Part shown: piece by piece, positions 35,990 through 46,700 of the stretch
How positions within the stretch are numbered: position 1 is the stretch's first letter
Layout: each line of letters begins with the position of its first letter
Assembly (NCBI GenBank): GCA_018136815.1
Contig: CM030936.1
Span: 5,307,774-5,371,773 of the forward strand
DNA length: 64,000 bases
Reading direction: 5' to 3'
Source of the DNA: Isochrysis galbana
Lineage: Eukaryota; Haptophyta; Isochrysidales; Isochrysidaceae
The notes under the pieces: model-generated
What the model was told of the DNA's origin: nothing
The model's database searches: none
The model's input: the letters and a program-made list of their open reading frames with translations, nothing else
Program-made: the position numbers and the translations under genes

Positions 35990-36075
35990 GTAGGGCGGTC
36001 AAAGAGGGCTTTTTAAGTACTAATATTGGGGGGGGGGTCGACATTTTTGACCGTGAGCGGAAAGCCCCGGCGAAA
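35990..36075. repeat. Dispersed repeat, pair of 7028-7110 and 41805-41870
   Basis: TAGGGCGGTCAAAGAGGGCT, TTTAAGTACTAATATTG and GACCGTGAGCGGAAAGCCCC recur in order at 7028-7110. The first part (GGGCGGTCAAACAGGG) appears twice at 41805-41850. This could be the terminus of a DNA transposon. The full element cannot be delimited here. Confidence 0.5.
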
Positions 36076-36369
36076 GCGGCTCGGAGGGTCTCCCCGCCTT
36101 TCCAGAATCCTCGTCCGAAAAGACGGTGCGAAGTCCTGTCGGACCCCCCCCCTTGCACACGCTCTGGCGGCTCACACGAGCCGAACTAGACGTCGCTCCC
36201 ACTGAGAGATGTGTTTCTTTAGTCTAAAAGGTGTCTACACACTTCTTAAATTAGGGGTCCGACGCCCCGTATTGCCTATAAAGCAAATTTCAAACCCTGG
36301 TGCCCCAGCGATGACGTCCGCGCATGCACATACGCACCACACACAGCTCGCACACGGCCCATTCGGCTG

Positions 36370-36811
36370 TCACAGGATGCTCCTTGACTGTCCCGACCCT
36401 CGCCCCGCAGGATTCGCCCGGGCTCGCGATTGACGAGGAGCTGGAGCACCAGGACGCCATGGCGCTCGATGCTGCTCGCTGGTCGACAAAAGTTTGTTGG
36501 CCAGCGAAGCCTGGAAATATGGCGCGCCGACATCATCCAAGTATGGCATACAAATCTCCCATGCCAGCCCACCGAGAACGGCGTCCATGAGGCGGCACAT
36601 ATACGAGGGACCGGATTGAAGACCGAAAGGCAAGTAATTGAACTCGTACTTGCCGCGATGAGTAGTGAACGCGGTGATAAGTTTATCGGACTCTTTGATG
36701 CCGGTATACCCCAGAAACCAGATGCCAGGTCCAGGGTGCAAAGGAATAGAGAATCGAGGTTAGGGGGTGGGAGCGTGGCGCGCTCCATGACCCTATTGTT
36801 TATAACGATAG
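36370..36811 (-). mobile_element. Chimera: retroelement hairpin head joined to a gypsy reverse transcriptase fragment
   Basis: Reading leftward, the head hairpin (36811-36793, CTATCGT-TATAA-ACAATAG, one mismatched pair) is followed by GGTCATGGAGCGCGCCACGC as at 19031. After about 20 more bases the sequence becomes a Ty3/gypsy reverse transcriptase (SLFLCTLDLASGFW, then after a frameshift YEFNYLPFGLQSGPSYMCRL and MPYLDD). It is closest in this window to the pol frame at 43757-48226. Homology ends just after YLDD. The join puts a LINE-type 5' end on LTR-element coding sequence. Confidence 0.7.
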
Positions 36812-37140
36812 TTCGTGAGATGCAAAGGTAATACTATCTACCCAACCGGCTTTGGTCGGCCGCAGGGCTAAGTGAGAGGTTGAAAAATGGGCGGCGAGCT
36901 CGCGCAACGCGTACGAACACCCTCCCCCTCCTCTCCCCCGCAAATCCCTGTTGTGCAAGTGGCCATCGGCTACCCGTAGGGAAGCGTCGTATTCCAAGAA
37001 GTTGGTGGATCGATCACTACATCTCGTGGTTTGTGGATCTCGGATGACACTAGAGAAGTAGTACGCTGCCCTAGATCATACCTGCCGACTAGGACATCCA
37101 ATGCGGTCAAGCATTTCTGTGGGGGACATCGCCCCAGCTC
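36812..37140. other. Short spacer downstream of the Sfi1-like gene
   Basis: No gene or repeat recognised. It lies 3' of the minus-strand gene that ends at 37141 and presumably holds its terminator and 3' UTR. Confidence 0.4.
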
Positions 37141-40100
37141 CTAGATCGAGATTTGAGAAGAAAGAGTTAGAGGTGGCACGTCGCTCGTTGTGCTCCCGGC
37201 CGGAACCCAGGCTGGCTTGGGAGAGGCAGGCCGCGCTCGCCGTCTTGGGGTGGCTGAGCGGGAAGCCAAACGAAAGCGTGGTTGTACGTCGATCAAGTAG
37301 TGCTGGTGATCTGGAGTCTTCATTGCGGTCTCGCGCGCCGCAATCGTGCGCGGGCGTGGCGGAGAAATCCTGCTACGTGGCGCCGCCAAGGCATGGCGAG
37401 CACGGAGGGGCGAATTTTCACGTTTTGTGGTCTCTCGGGGTGAGCGCGGCGGGGACACCGTTGGGGTGTAGAGCCAGTCGGGACTCTCAGGGACACGCCA
37501 TCCTCGTGATGCAACGGTTGCCTTCGTGTGTGTCTGCCGCGCCAGCCAAGCAATGTGCTCTTTCAAGTATTCCATCTCCTTGTACATGTTCACGAGCTCG
37601 GCTGCCTGTGTATCAACCTTCGCCCGCGCCTCCGCTGCGTTTTGCCGCGCCTTGAGAGCTTCGGCTTGTGCCCGCCGCAGCTCCTCGTCAAGATGATGCA
37701 CGGTAGTACGCGCTTCCTTCTCCCGCAGCGCAAGCTCTTCGCGAGCACGCGCGGCTTGCACCTGCGCGGCTTGCACTTCGCTACGCGCCGACTGCGCCTC
37801 GGCTCGCAATTTTGCATTTTCCTCCATGAGAGTACCGTGATGCTTGCCGCCGCTCGTCGGCGACAAGCGCGGCATGGAGAAGGGCGAGCCATCTGCCTCC
37901 AGGAGCCTCGTCTCCGCCGCCATTTCACGGGCTCGTTGTGCCGTCTGCACCGCCATTTCGCGTTCGCGATGCAGAGCCGCCACTTCTGACTGAAGGCGCA
38001 CATGCTCTTGCCGCATTTCTACGAGCTGCTTCACCTCCTCACGGGCTTCCTTGACGCTCAGGGCTAACTCCCCTGAGAGCACATTGCCTGCTCCGGATTC
38101 TTGCAAAGCGTGGCGAAGCCGTGCAACTTCCGCCTTCTCCTGCGCCAGTGCCACTTCCAGCGAAGTTGCAATTGCCTTGGCAGCGCGCACGCGCTCTTTG
38201 CGGCTGCCAACAACAATGCCGACGCGGTTCCAATAACACCACACACCCCATGCGTGAGCTAGACGATGAAATGCGAGTAGAAAGACACGCCGCTCTGGGT
38301 GCCGCCAGCGCGCCTGCCGTCGCCATCGCGGCCATAAAATCCGAAGCCGTGCTAGCGCTCGTTGGCGTGAGCTCATCCCCCAGCTGGCAAGGGCTCGATT
38401 CACCTCCTCCCTGGCTTCACAACGAACCCGCCAGGCGCCCACCCATCCGTTCAACGCCCGACGTTTGCGTGCCATCCGCATGGCTAACGCTGAGCGCATC
38501 ATGCTAGAGCGGGCACACACCATCTCCCTCCACGAATTGATAGTGCGACGTTTCGCCCGCCCGTCGGGCTGTAGCTGCCGGAAGGCAGCCCTGGCTTTCG
38601 CACGTCCTGAGGATCGAGCGCGGCTCCATTCGCGCCAACTCGCCCAGGCGCGGGAGCGCTCGCGGTAAACGAATCGCCGAGCAGCGCGCCGCAGCCCACG
38701 CCAATGATGTGCGCGCAGAGACAGATACGCCATCGTCACGAGCACCTCCCGCCGCCTCCATCGACGGATGGCCCGGCTGATGCTCTCACTGTCGCTTGTG
38801 CGCGTGTCGCACCAGTCACGCCATGAGTTCAGGGATCGCCTGAGCTCCTTGCGAAGCATTGCTGCTGCCTTGGTGCGTATCTTCACAGTCTGCTGATATG
38901 AATTGCGCCATGAGTTGTATGCTCGACGTTTGGCACGGCCTTGAGGACCAAGGGTGCTCATGACTACCGCCCTTCGACGTTGGAGCTCCACACGATTGGT
39001 ATGCCATGCCAACCAGCTGTTGAGCCCTCGCCGCTGCCCGCGCCGCAGGATGCCCAGCGCTGCGTTACGCATATTGACTTGCCCATGTCTCCAGACTGCC
39101 CAAGCCACAAACACCCGGCGCTGAGCTCGTGTCTCAGGCCTCATGCTACGGCAGGCCACCTCGATGCGCCGTTTTGCTTGCACGTCCTCGCGGTGGTACC
39201 ACAACCATCCATTGAGCGCGTGCCGTTGTGCCTTTTGAGAGATCGCTAGGCCCGAGTGGCGGAGCTTGGATAGAGTCAGCCGCTCACCTTGCCAGGTGTT
39301 GAATACCCTTCGCTGCGCTCGCGTCTCCGGTTTCATACTGCGCAGGGCTGCCCCAATCTGCTGCTTCGCCTCAAATTGGCCCAAATGGTACTTCAGCCAA
39401 CCATTGAGCGCCCGCCGTTGTGCAATCTGCAAGATGCCTAGCGCCGAGCTGCGAATCTTGGATAAAATGAGTCGCTCAAATTGCCAGCTGTTGAACGCCT
39501 TGCGTTGCGCTCGCGTCTCCGGTTTCATACTGCGCAGGCCTGCCCCAATCTGCTGCTTCGCCTGCAACTGGCCCAAGTGGTACTTCAGCCAGGCGTTGAG
39601 GGCTCGGCGTTGTGTTGTCTGCAAGATGCTTAGCGCCGAGCTGCGGATCTTGGATAGAGTGAGCCGTTCATATTGCCAGCTGTTGAATGCCCTGCGAGGC
39701 GCTCGCGTCTCTGGTTTCATACTGCGCACGGCTGCCTCGATCCGCTGTGTCACGTCCAACCGGCCCAGGTGGTGCTTCAGCCAGCCATTGACGGCTCGCC
39801 GCTGTGCAGTCTTCGAGAGCGACAAGGCGGAGCCACGAATCTTGGAGAGGTTTCGTCCCTTGTAATGCCAGGTGTTGAACGCTTTGCGCTGCGCACGTGC
39901 TGCTGGCCTTATGCTCCGAGCAGCTGCCACCTTCCGTGCTCGCATGGCCTTTCTATCACGGGCATATACAAACCATGCGCTCCAAGACCTGCCAAGACGC
40001 GGTCTATGGAACCTAGACGCCGACGTCCGGAGTGCAAGACGTTGCTGAAGCCACACGAGCCAGCTGTTGAACACACGGAGCTGTGCACGACCGTCTGGAG

Positions 40101-41307
40101 CCATGGCCTGCAGCGCACGGCGTCTACGCAAACGAGCAGCCGACAACTGCCGAGTCTCGCCGACCCACGCGCACCAACTACGCACAAGGTGACGCTGCTG
40201 GAACGACATCGCGCTTTGCCTTATTCGTCGCAACTGGGAGGCCATCTCGTCGAGCTTGCTGAAGGCAGATGCCGCACCGCGATTCTGCCACCTACCGGTC
40301 GCCTTGCGCAAGGCACGCGCTCTGGTCTTGCGCTCGACAACGTATGCAGTCCATGAGCCAAGGGCTCTAGCGTGTTCGGCATTCAACGCTCGGCGAATGG
40401 CCACTTTCATCATCGCTCCTTGGCCGCGGAAGGAGCGCCACATAATGAACATCTTGCGCGTGGCGCGGCTCTCCGGTGAGAAACCAGCCAGCGCAACGCG
40501 GATCCTCATACGTGCTTCGCGAAGGGCCAACCAAGAATTCAGTGCTTTGTGCGTCGCGCGACCGGATGGGCTCATTGTGAGGAGGGCCTTTTGAGCGACG
40601 CGCTTTCGAGCCACAGCGTCTGCGTATGCCACCTTCCATCCCACAATCCCGCGCATGAGAGCTTGGTGGATGAAGGCAACCGCCCCGCGACGCATCATTC
40701 TTGCGGCGTACACGACGTCTGAAAGGCGAGCGAGCGTGGCGAACAGATTCTGCTGCCGCCAGCGCTGGAAGGCAATATGCAGAGCCCTTTTCCTTTCGCG
40801 CTCCTCGTCGGCCAGGACCATCCATGAGTTCAGGCCACGGCGCGTGCTCGCCAGGTAAAAGGCGATGACCGAACGGCGTGCGGCCTCGCTGTCTGAGATC
40901 TTGCGCCTGGTGTTACTCAACCACCGTTCAAAGCGTCCACGCAGGGTGCGCGCGATCCTAGCTGCCACCTTCTTCTTCAAGAAGACGCGGATCGCGTGGC
41001 GCTCAAGCGCGAGCGCATCAAACGCCCACGCGAGGTCCTCAAGGACGCGCCGAGCCCTGGCCTGACTTGCTTGCGACTCTCGCATTTCGTTCAGGCTTCT
41101 CATCGCCTCCTGAAGCTTGCGCAGCTCGGCCATCGTGGTCGCATCGAGCGTCGTCGATCGCGTGATAGAGCTCAAGCAGGATGGGACTTCAAGCCGCCAT
41201 CCAGCCGAGTCGGCCTCGCTCCCATGCGACGAGCGGCGCACCTCGGGAGTGGCGAGGCGCGAGGACGGGCGCGGCGGAGTCAGCCTCGCCTCTTGGGCGT
41301 GTTCCAT
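37141..41307 (-). CDS. Sfi1-like repeat protein with C-terminal coiled coil, probable centrin-binding
   Basis: A single exon of 1388 aa from ATG 41307. The frame is open upstream to 41466, but that part is low-complexity leader. After a 130-residue N-terminus come about 25-27 helical repeats of 30-36 residues, each with a core such as FNSWQYER, LNGWLKYH or LNSWLAWH. This fits the Sfi1 pattern (Ala-x7-Leu-Leu-x3-Phe/Leu-x2-Trp), in which each helix binds one centrin. Six to eight central repeats form nearly identical 64-residue pairs. The last ~300 residues form a charged coiled coil (ALAQEKAEVARLRHALQESG...), then a basic tail with several Ser-Pro sites. Known Sfi1 proteins act at spindle pole bodies, centrioles and basal bodies. 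Centrin binding here is inferred from the pattern. Confidence 0.85.
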   Translation of the reverse strand: MEHAQEARLTPPRPSSRLATPEVRRSSHGSEADSAGWRLEVPSCLSSITRSTTLDATTMAELRKLQEAMRSLNEMRESQASQARARRVLEDLAWAFDALALERHAIRVFLKKKVAARIARTLRGRFERWLSNTRRKISDSEAARRSVIAFYLASTRRGLNSWMVLADEERERKRALHIAFQRWRQQNLFATLARLSDVVYAARMMRRGAVAFIHQALMRGIVGWKVAYADAVARKRVAQKALLTMSPSGRATHKALNSWLALREARMRIRVALAGFSPESRATRKMFIMWRSFRGQGAMMKVAIRRALNAEHARALGSWTAYVVERKTRARALRKATGRWQNRGAASAFSKLDEMASQLRRIRQSAMSFQQRHLVRSWCAWVGETRQLSAARLRRRRALQAMAPDGRAQLRVFNSWLVWLQQRLALRTSASRFHRPRLGRSWSAWFVYARDRKAMRARKVAAARSIRPAARAQRKAFNTWHYKGRNLSKIRGSALSLSKTAQRRAVNGWLKHHLGRLDVTQRIEAAVRSMKPETRAPRRAFNSWQYERLTLSKIRSSALSILQTTQRRALNAWLKYHLGQLQAKQQIGAGLRSMKPETRAQRKAFNSWQFERLILSKIRSSALGILQIAQRRALNGWLKYHLGQFEAKQQIGAALRSMKPETRAQRRVFNTWQGERLTLSKLRHSGLAISQKAQRHALNGWLWYHREDVQAKRRIEVACRSMRPETRAQRRVFVAWAVWRHGQVNMRNAALGILRRGQRRGLNSWLAWHTNRVELQRRRAVVMSTLGPQGRAKRRAYNSWRNSYQQTVKIRTKAAAMLRKELRRSLNSWRDWCDTRTSDSESISRAIRRWRRREVLVTMAYLSLRAHHWRGLRRAARRFVYRERSRAWASWREWSRARSSGRAKARAAFRQLQPDGRAKRRTINSWREMVCARSSMMRSALAMRMARKRRALNGWVGAWRVRCEAREEVNRALASWGMSSRQRALARLRILWPRWRRQARWRHPERRVFLLAFHRLAHAWGVWCYWNRVGIVVGSRKERVRAAKAIATSLEVALAQEKAEVARLRHALQESGAGNVLSGELALSVKEAREEVKQLVEMRQEHVRLQSEVAALHREREMAVQTAQRAREMAAETRLLEADGSPFSMPRLSPTSGGKHHGTLMEENAKLRAEAQSARSEVQAAQVQAARAREELALREKEARTTVHHLDEELRRAQAEALKARQNAAEARAKVDTQAAELVNMYKEMEYLKEHIAWLARQTHTKATVASRGWRVPESPDWLYTPTVSPPRSPRETTKRENSPLRARHALAAPRSRISPPRPRTIAARETAMKTPDHQHYLIDVQPRFRLASRSATPRRRARPASPKPAWVPAGSTTSDVPPLTLSSQISI

Positions 41308-41620
41308 CGCCGAGCAGCGAACGGGATGGCTGGGTGTAGAGGAGCACTGTGGGGGAGGAGAGAGGGGAAGGAGAGAGGGGAAGGGGGGAGGAGGGAGGAG
41401 GAGGGAGGACCGACCGAGAGAGCGAGGGCGAGAGAAAAAAGAGAAAACGGAACCCCCCCCCCCCACCCCCCCGCGCCTCCGCGCAGCAGGGCTCCCCGCG
41501 ACCCTTTCAAACTACGTGCAGATAAAAAAAGTACACCTCTTTACGTGCTACGTGAGCCTGGCGGGATGAAAGATCGTCGCACGATGGGAACATGGGGACC
41601 AGCGGCGACCCCTCTGCCCA
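41308..41620 (-). promoter_or_regulatory. Upstream region of the Sfi1-like gene, pyrimidine-rich on the coding strand
   Basis: Between 41340 and 41470 the coding (minus) strand is almost pure C/T up to about 45 bp before the start codon. This is the same arrangement as at the kinase and AAA+ genes. A run of C occurs at 41451-41471 on the plus strand. No other signal is recognised. Confidence 0.4.
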
Positions 41621-41804
41621 ATATAATAAAAAAACATCTGAGCATTAGTACCACTACTCCCACTAGCGCCCGGTACTATCACGACATCCCTCAGCGCACC
41701 TGCCCATACGCCTTGACCTGTGCTACTGCCACATACACATACACATATACATATGCACCCTTTCAACTTTCAAATCCCCCCCTCGCAAACCCCCGGCTCT
41801 AGGG
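41621..41804 (-). mobile_element. Element A, 3'-end fragment
   Basis: The sequence runs from the tail (AATATAATAAAAAAACATCT) through GAGCATTAGTACCACTACTC to CTCGCAAACCCCCGGCTCT, matching the last ~180 bp of element A in minus orientation. It is 5'-truncated and carries a short CACATA microsatellite. It is followed at once by the GGGCGGTCAAACAGGG repeat. Confidence 0.75.
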
Positions 41805-41870
41805 CGGTCAAACAGGGTTTTTTATTAGTAGGGCGGTCAAACAGCTATTTTAACTTCTAAGGGTGAAAAT
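41805..41870. repeat. GGGCGGTCAAACAG direct repeats
   Basis: Two copies of TAGGGCGGTCAAACAG occur 34 bp apart (41806 and 41830 regions). They are related to the repeats at 7028 and 35998. They sit at the truncation point of the gag fragment that follows. Confidence 0.5.
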
Positions 41871-41878
41871 TGACCAAG

Positions 41879-42103
41879 TCAAGATTGAGGATTCATTACG
41901 AGATTTTTGGATATGGTGACCGGATAGGTGTATGACGAATTGGGCTGGCCCATAGGGCCTGAGGGCAATGAGGAAGGATGCATGCCGGCGGCAGGCGCAG
42001 CGGAGGAGACGACTTCAGAGGTGCTGACGGGTTGAAGCCCGTCAGCAGAGGAAGGCGGGCAGGCGGGCTTGAGCGAGGGCGAGGATGGCGGCGAAAGCGA
42101 CAT
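41879..42103 (-). pseudogene. Gypsy gag N-terminal fragment
   Basis: Directly after the LTR and leader (reading leftward), an ATG at 42103 opens MSLSPPSSPSLKPACPPSSA..., about 75 codons, which ends at a repeat junction near 41870. A related start (MSAPSSRSPSPKPKPILPPS) lies at 63717 after a similar leader. The fragment shows where gag begins and that a second element once shared this LTR. It is truncated. Confidence 0.6.
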
Positions 42104-42104
42104 G

Positions 42105-42780
42105 GAACGAGCGGCGAAAGGCGAGGGTGAGTGTGAGGAGGGCTGTGGTGGCAGGGGCTGGCGAGGTGAGGAGGGATTGTAAGGTCTGAGTGTTACGAGA
42201 GCGAGAGCGACGAGAGCGAGAGCGACGACGGATGACGACTGACGACAGGACGACGGACAACGACACCCAGGAAAACACCCCGACTCTCGCCCCACGACTT
42301 TCTCACATAACTCGACTGAAATCAAACCCAAACACTCCGATCAGACAACAACGGACGACGATCAAAGGGCGATCTGTCGGCGATCTTGTCTGGAACGGGA
42401 ATCGCACCATAACGGAATCGAGGGGCAATCTTGCTACGCAGGATTCCAAGAGACCTACCAAATAAGACGAAAGGAGTGCGATGTGCCTAAGGGGGAGATG
42501 CGAAGAGGTCGCAAATTAAACCTGATTGCCCCCAGAAGCAGATAAAGAACCGCAGGGGAGATAGCAAATTAAACCTATTTGCGAGGCGCCTGGGAGGAAG
42601 AAAGGTGGGGAAACTTCCCTTCTCTTTCGAGAGGAAGAGAGAGGGCGCTCCACAACCCACGATCCCATGCATCCAAGCGAAGCTTTTGACCGAGAACGAG
42701 AACGAGAGAATTATAACGATAAATACCGAACGACGAAGAGAAGAGCGAAGCCTAACGAGTGTCGATTCGCGAATGCGACA
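42105..42780 (-). mobile_element. Gypsy LTR plus leader, 3' copy
   Basis: 676 bp, apparently near-identical to 48607-49282. In element sense it begins TGTCGCATTCGCGAATCGAC at 42780, directly after a polypurine tract (AGCAGGGGGG, 42790-42781), as expected of a 3' LTR. The repeat also includes leader sequence up to the gag start, so the true LTR is shorter. A candidate tRNA primer-binding site (plus-strand CTGGAACGGGAATCGCACCA, 42390-42409) would set the LTR at about 371 bp. The near-identity of the two copies implies a recent insertion or gene conversion. Confidence 0.8.
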
Positions 42781-43756
42781 CCCCCCTGCTAGGATCGAGC
42801 GTCCCGCGAGGAAATGAAGAGAACCTAACGGACATCGGAGAGCTCCAAGCAAGCCACGAGAAAGGCAGAAGAGCAATCCTGAACGAGACCGAATGAGCCA
42901 AGAGCGAAGAGCGAATAAATCCGAAGAGCGAATGAAACAATAAATCGAGAAGTTACGAATTACGAACAACGAACAATCGAGGACCGATGAGAACGCGGAA
43001 CGACAAGAATCGAGAATCGAGAGCGAGAAACGAAGAACGCGGAACGACGAGAATCGAGAATCGAAGAACGAGAAACGAAGAACGCGGAACGACGAGAATC
43101 GAGAATCGAGAGCGAGAAACGAAGAACGCGGAACGACGAGAATCGAGAATCGAGAATCGAAGAACGAACGACGAAGAACGCGGAACGACGAGAATCGAGA
43201 ATCGAGAATCGAAGAACGGCGAACGACGAACTATAAGAATAGTGCGCGACGATCGAAGAGACAGGAAGTACCACACCCGTCCGGACGATAAGGTGTAGAA
43301 TCGGCGGCCGGCGCGGCAGACCGCAGGACTCAACGCTGCAACCCATCCCCTTCTCTCTTTTACGAGAGTTTTACCTGGATGTTTGGGCGGTGTGGCGGCA
43401 CCCAAGTCACAACGCGGCGTCTCCTGTTCTTCGATATATGAGTAGTCGAACAGCCAACGGCGAAAGGCGGCGAGATATCACGACGGGCTCGGCACGTCAC
43501 GCGCGAGCTAAACGACGAGGTACGGGGGTCTCCTGACAGAGCGCAGCGAAAGGGGAGGGAGATCCATCCTCCGTGGTCGAAAGGGGGGCGAGCCATACCT
43601 CTCTTCCCGCGGGGGGAACTATTCGGCGGCCGCGGGGGGAAAATTCGGCGACCGCGGGGGGGGAACTGGAAAAGAATTCCCGTACGTTCCCGTACCGCGA
43701 TCAAACGTAAACGACGGCGTTGAGAGATATCTGAAGGGGCGTGACAGTCGCGACTG
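42781..43756 (-). other. 3' non-coding part of the gypsy element, with a minisatellite
   Basis: From about 42987 to 43230, units of roughly 44 bp repeat words such as GAATCGAGAATCGAGAACG and AACGAAGAACGCGGAACGAC. The frames crossing them are repetitive in all phases and are not genes. The region lies between the pol stop and the 3' LTR. Confidence 0.6.
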
Positions 43757-46700
43757 TCAGAAGAACGCAGAGGGTGTATCGAGGAGAGAGACGAGGGTGC
43801 GATCCGATGGCGACAGGCGTGCGAGAGCCTCGGAGCGACAGCGAACGAAGGTAGGCGAGGCAAGGGCAGCTTGCGCAAATGCGTGGGAGCCAAACCACGG
43901 GGAACCGCGCGACGACCCCGACGAGTACCACCACTGCCCGAGGACGAAGACCGCGTGCTGCGGCCGCATCATTGGACCTGCAGGGTTGGCAACAGACGGG
44001 CGGGCTGAGACGGGCAACTGGGAGACATGAGCAATGGGGCCACTGTGCGAGGACGGTGCGAGGCGAGGCGAGCGGCGCGGGGCCTGATGATCCAAGCCGG
44101 TGGTCTCGGATCCCACGGGAGCTTCGATCGCGTGCGACGTCGGCGGGGCTGAGACGGTCTGAGATTGTGATTCTGCAGCCCGCTTTCTCATCTGAGGCTT
44201 ACGAAGAGGCGGGAAGGGGTGAGCATCATCATAGGCGGTGACGAGCGACTCGCAGCGGCGAAGCAATTCGGCTAGCGGCTCCCATGTGGCCGCAGCTTTC
44301 GCGTAGCCACGCCATTTGACGAGATACTGCCTTGAATCGCCTCGACCCTTGCGGTCAAGGAGGGAATCAACCAGATACTCATCTCTTTGGACGGGGTCTT
44401 CATCTGTGAGGGTATAGTAGGGACGGAGGTTAGTCACATGCACTTCCCCGGAGAGGAGGCGATTTTCTTGGTCGCGTAGTCGGTAGCGGCCAGCGCCAAG
44501 CGCCTCAGCAATGCGGTATGGTCCGCTGTAGTGGTAGAGGAGCTTGTTGCGGTGTCCTGGAATCTTGCGAACCACCCTATCACCTGGGGCAAATTGGATG
44601 GGGAGAGAGTGAGTGCGTAGCGTGTCGGCGAGTGCGTCGGCTTGAGATTCTAAAGTTGCATCATAAGCCGCGGCCCACGCCGCCTTTAAACGACAATGCA
44701 TTTTACAAGCGTACGAGCGAATTTCCTGAGGTAACTCGGGAGGCGGGCCAGTGTCAGGTGGATCAGAAAGCTGTGCAGGCAGGCGAAGCTCACGGCCATA
44801 GAGCAAGGCAGCAGGCGACATGCGGGTAATGCGATTAGCTGAAGCGCGCATGCTCATTAGAAAGAACGGGAGATGATCGACCCAATGACCGCCGCCTTCA
44901 TCGGTAGCGCGAGCCATGTTGATCAATGTTTGCTGAGCTCGTTCGACCAGGCCCACGCTCTCGTGATGATGAGGTGTGCTCGGCCGCAAGTCGGTGCCGG
45001 TGCGCTCGAGGATGATCGAGGTGAGTTGACTAGCGAGATTGCTGCCGGAGTCCGAGCGAAGTTGCCTTGGTACTCCGTGCCGAGAGACGACGTACGACAT
45101 GAAGGCGTGAAGTGCGTCGGCACTCGAGGGGTCGCCGTTGTGAGGGGCCGCCTCGATCCAACGAGTGAGCGAGTCTACGAAAACGAGGAGCTTGTCGAAG
45201 CCTCGAGAGCCCTTGATGAAGTCGTGCGTGGGAGCCATCGACACGACGTCGCAAAAGACGATGTCGAACGGATAGGCGCCGACCTGCGGTCCCTTTGGAT
45301 CTGCGAGGTGACGGAAGGGAGGCTTAGCTAAGGTGCACTCGTGGCATTGGCGAACGTGCTCACAGACGTCTGCGTTCATGCCAGGCCAAAAATATCGGTC
45401 GCGTAGAAGGCGCGCCATCCGGTTGTCGCCAAGGTGGCACAGGTGGTCGTGAAAGGCTTCGAGGTAGGCGCGGCGCATCGTCTTCGGCACGTAGAGGCAG
45501 AGCTTCTCGCCGTCTCTCGTCGGCACTCGTCGATAGAGTAGTCCTGATCGCAACAGGCATCGCGAAGATTCGCGACTAAGCCAACGCAAGCGACGGTGAT
45601 CGAGATCGGGTTTGTGAGGAGACGCGGAGAGGAAGCGAATGAGGTCGTGGCAGTCGGGGTCCTCGGCCTGTGCCTCCTTGAGCGCCTCGGCGTTAGGTGT
45701 ACCGACGTCAAGGTAGGAGAGGTTGATAGAATCCCTGGTCGTAGAGGACAATCTGGACGACCGTTCGTCAGCTTGCAGACTGGATGCCGTGGTGGTACGA
45801 GAACGAGAGGCAACGACGGCTGGCGACTGCCCATCCGATGCCGTGGTGGAGCGAGAGCTAGGAACGACGGCGGCTAGCAGCTGCCCACCCCCCTGCTTAG
45901 GAGCGGACGTCTCCGACGTCCCATCGTCTGCCGCCACCAAGCGTGACACGCCATCCGCGTCTTTGTGATTAGCGCCCGGCTTGTGCTCGACGGTGAAGCG
46001 ATACTCGGACAACTTGAGCGCCCATCGCATCAGGCGCGACGCTGGCCCACCCTGGACGGTGTCCTTCATGGTGTGTAACCAACGGAGAGCTTGGTGATCA
46101 ATGACGAGGCGGAAGTGCCGGCCCCAAAGGTACGGTCGCCAAGTGCGAATGCTTTCCAAGGCGGCGAGAAGCTCCACTTCGGTGGTGGTCCAATGACGCT
46201 CCGCGGCGGTGAGGCGGCGACCGTAATACGCGACGACATGCTCGTGCCCGTGGTCGTCAATTTGCGACAGGACTCCGCCGATACCCAGAGTACTGGCCGC
46301 GTCCGTTTTGACGATGAACTCTTTGTCGTGACGGGGCGCAGCCAACACTGGTGCGGACGTGATGAGGTCGATGAGGCGGCGGATCGCTGTCTGACACTCA
46401 GGTGACTGAGAGACGGTGGCCACATCGACACCCGTACGCGTGAGGTCGGTGAGAGGGGCCGCAACGTGCGCGAAGCCCTTGATGAACCGACGGTAGTACG
46501 AGCAAAGACCGAGAAACGAGCGGACTTTTTCGAGCGAGTTGATGTGACGCGGATCGATCGAGCGTACCGCCTCGACTTTCTTGGGGTCCATCTCGAGACC
46601 ACGACGAGAAACGACGTGCCCGAGGTACTCGCCCTTGATAGCGAACAAGATGCACTTGGAGGCCTTGCACGAGAGACCGGCCCAACGGAGACGCTCGAGA

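Noticed and set aside
42987-43298. Gene encoding an Arg/Glu/Asn-rich protein
   Set aside because: It is a ~44-bp minisatellite that gives repetitive peptides in several frames.
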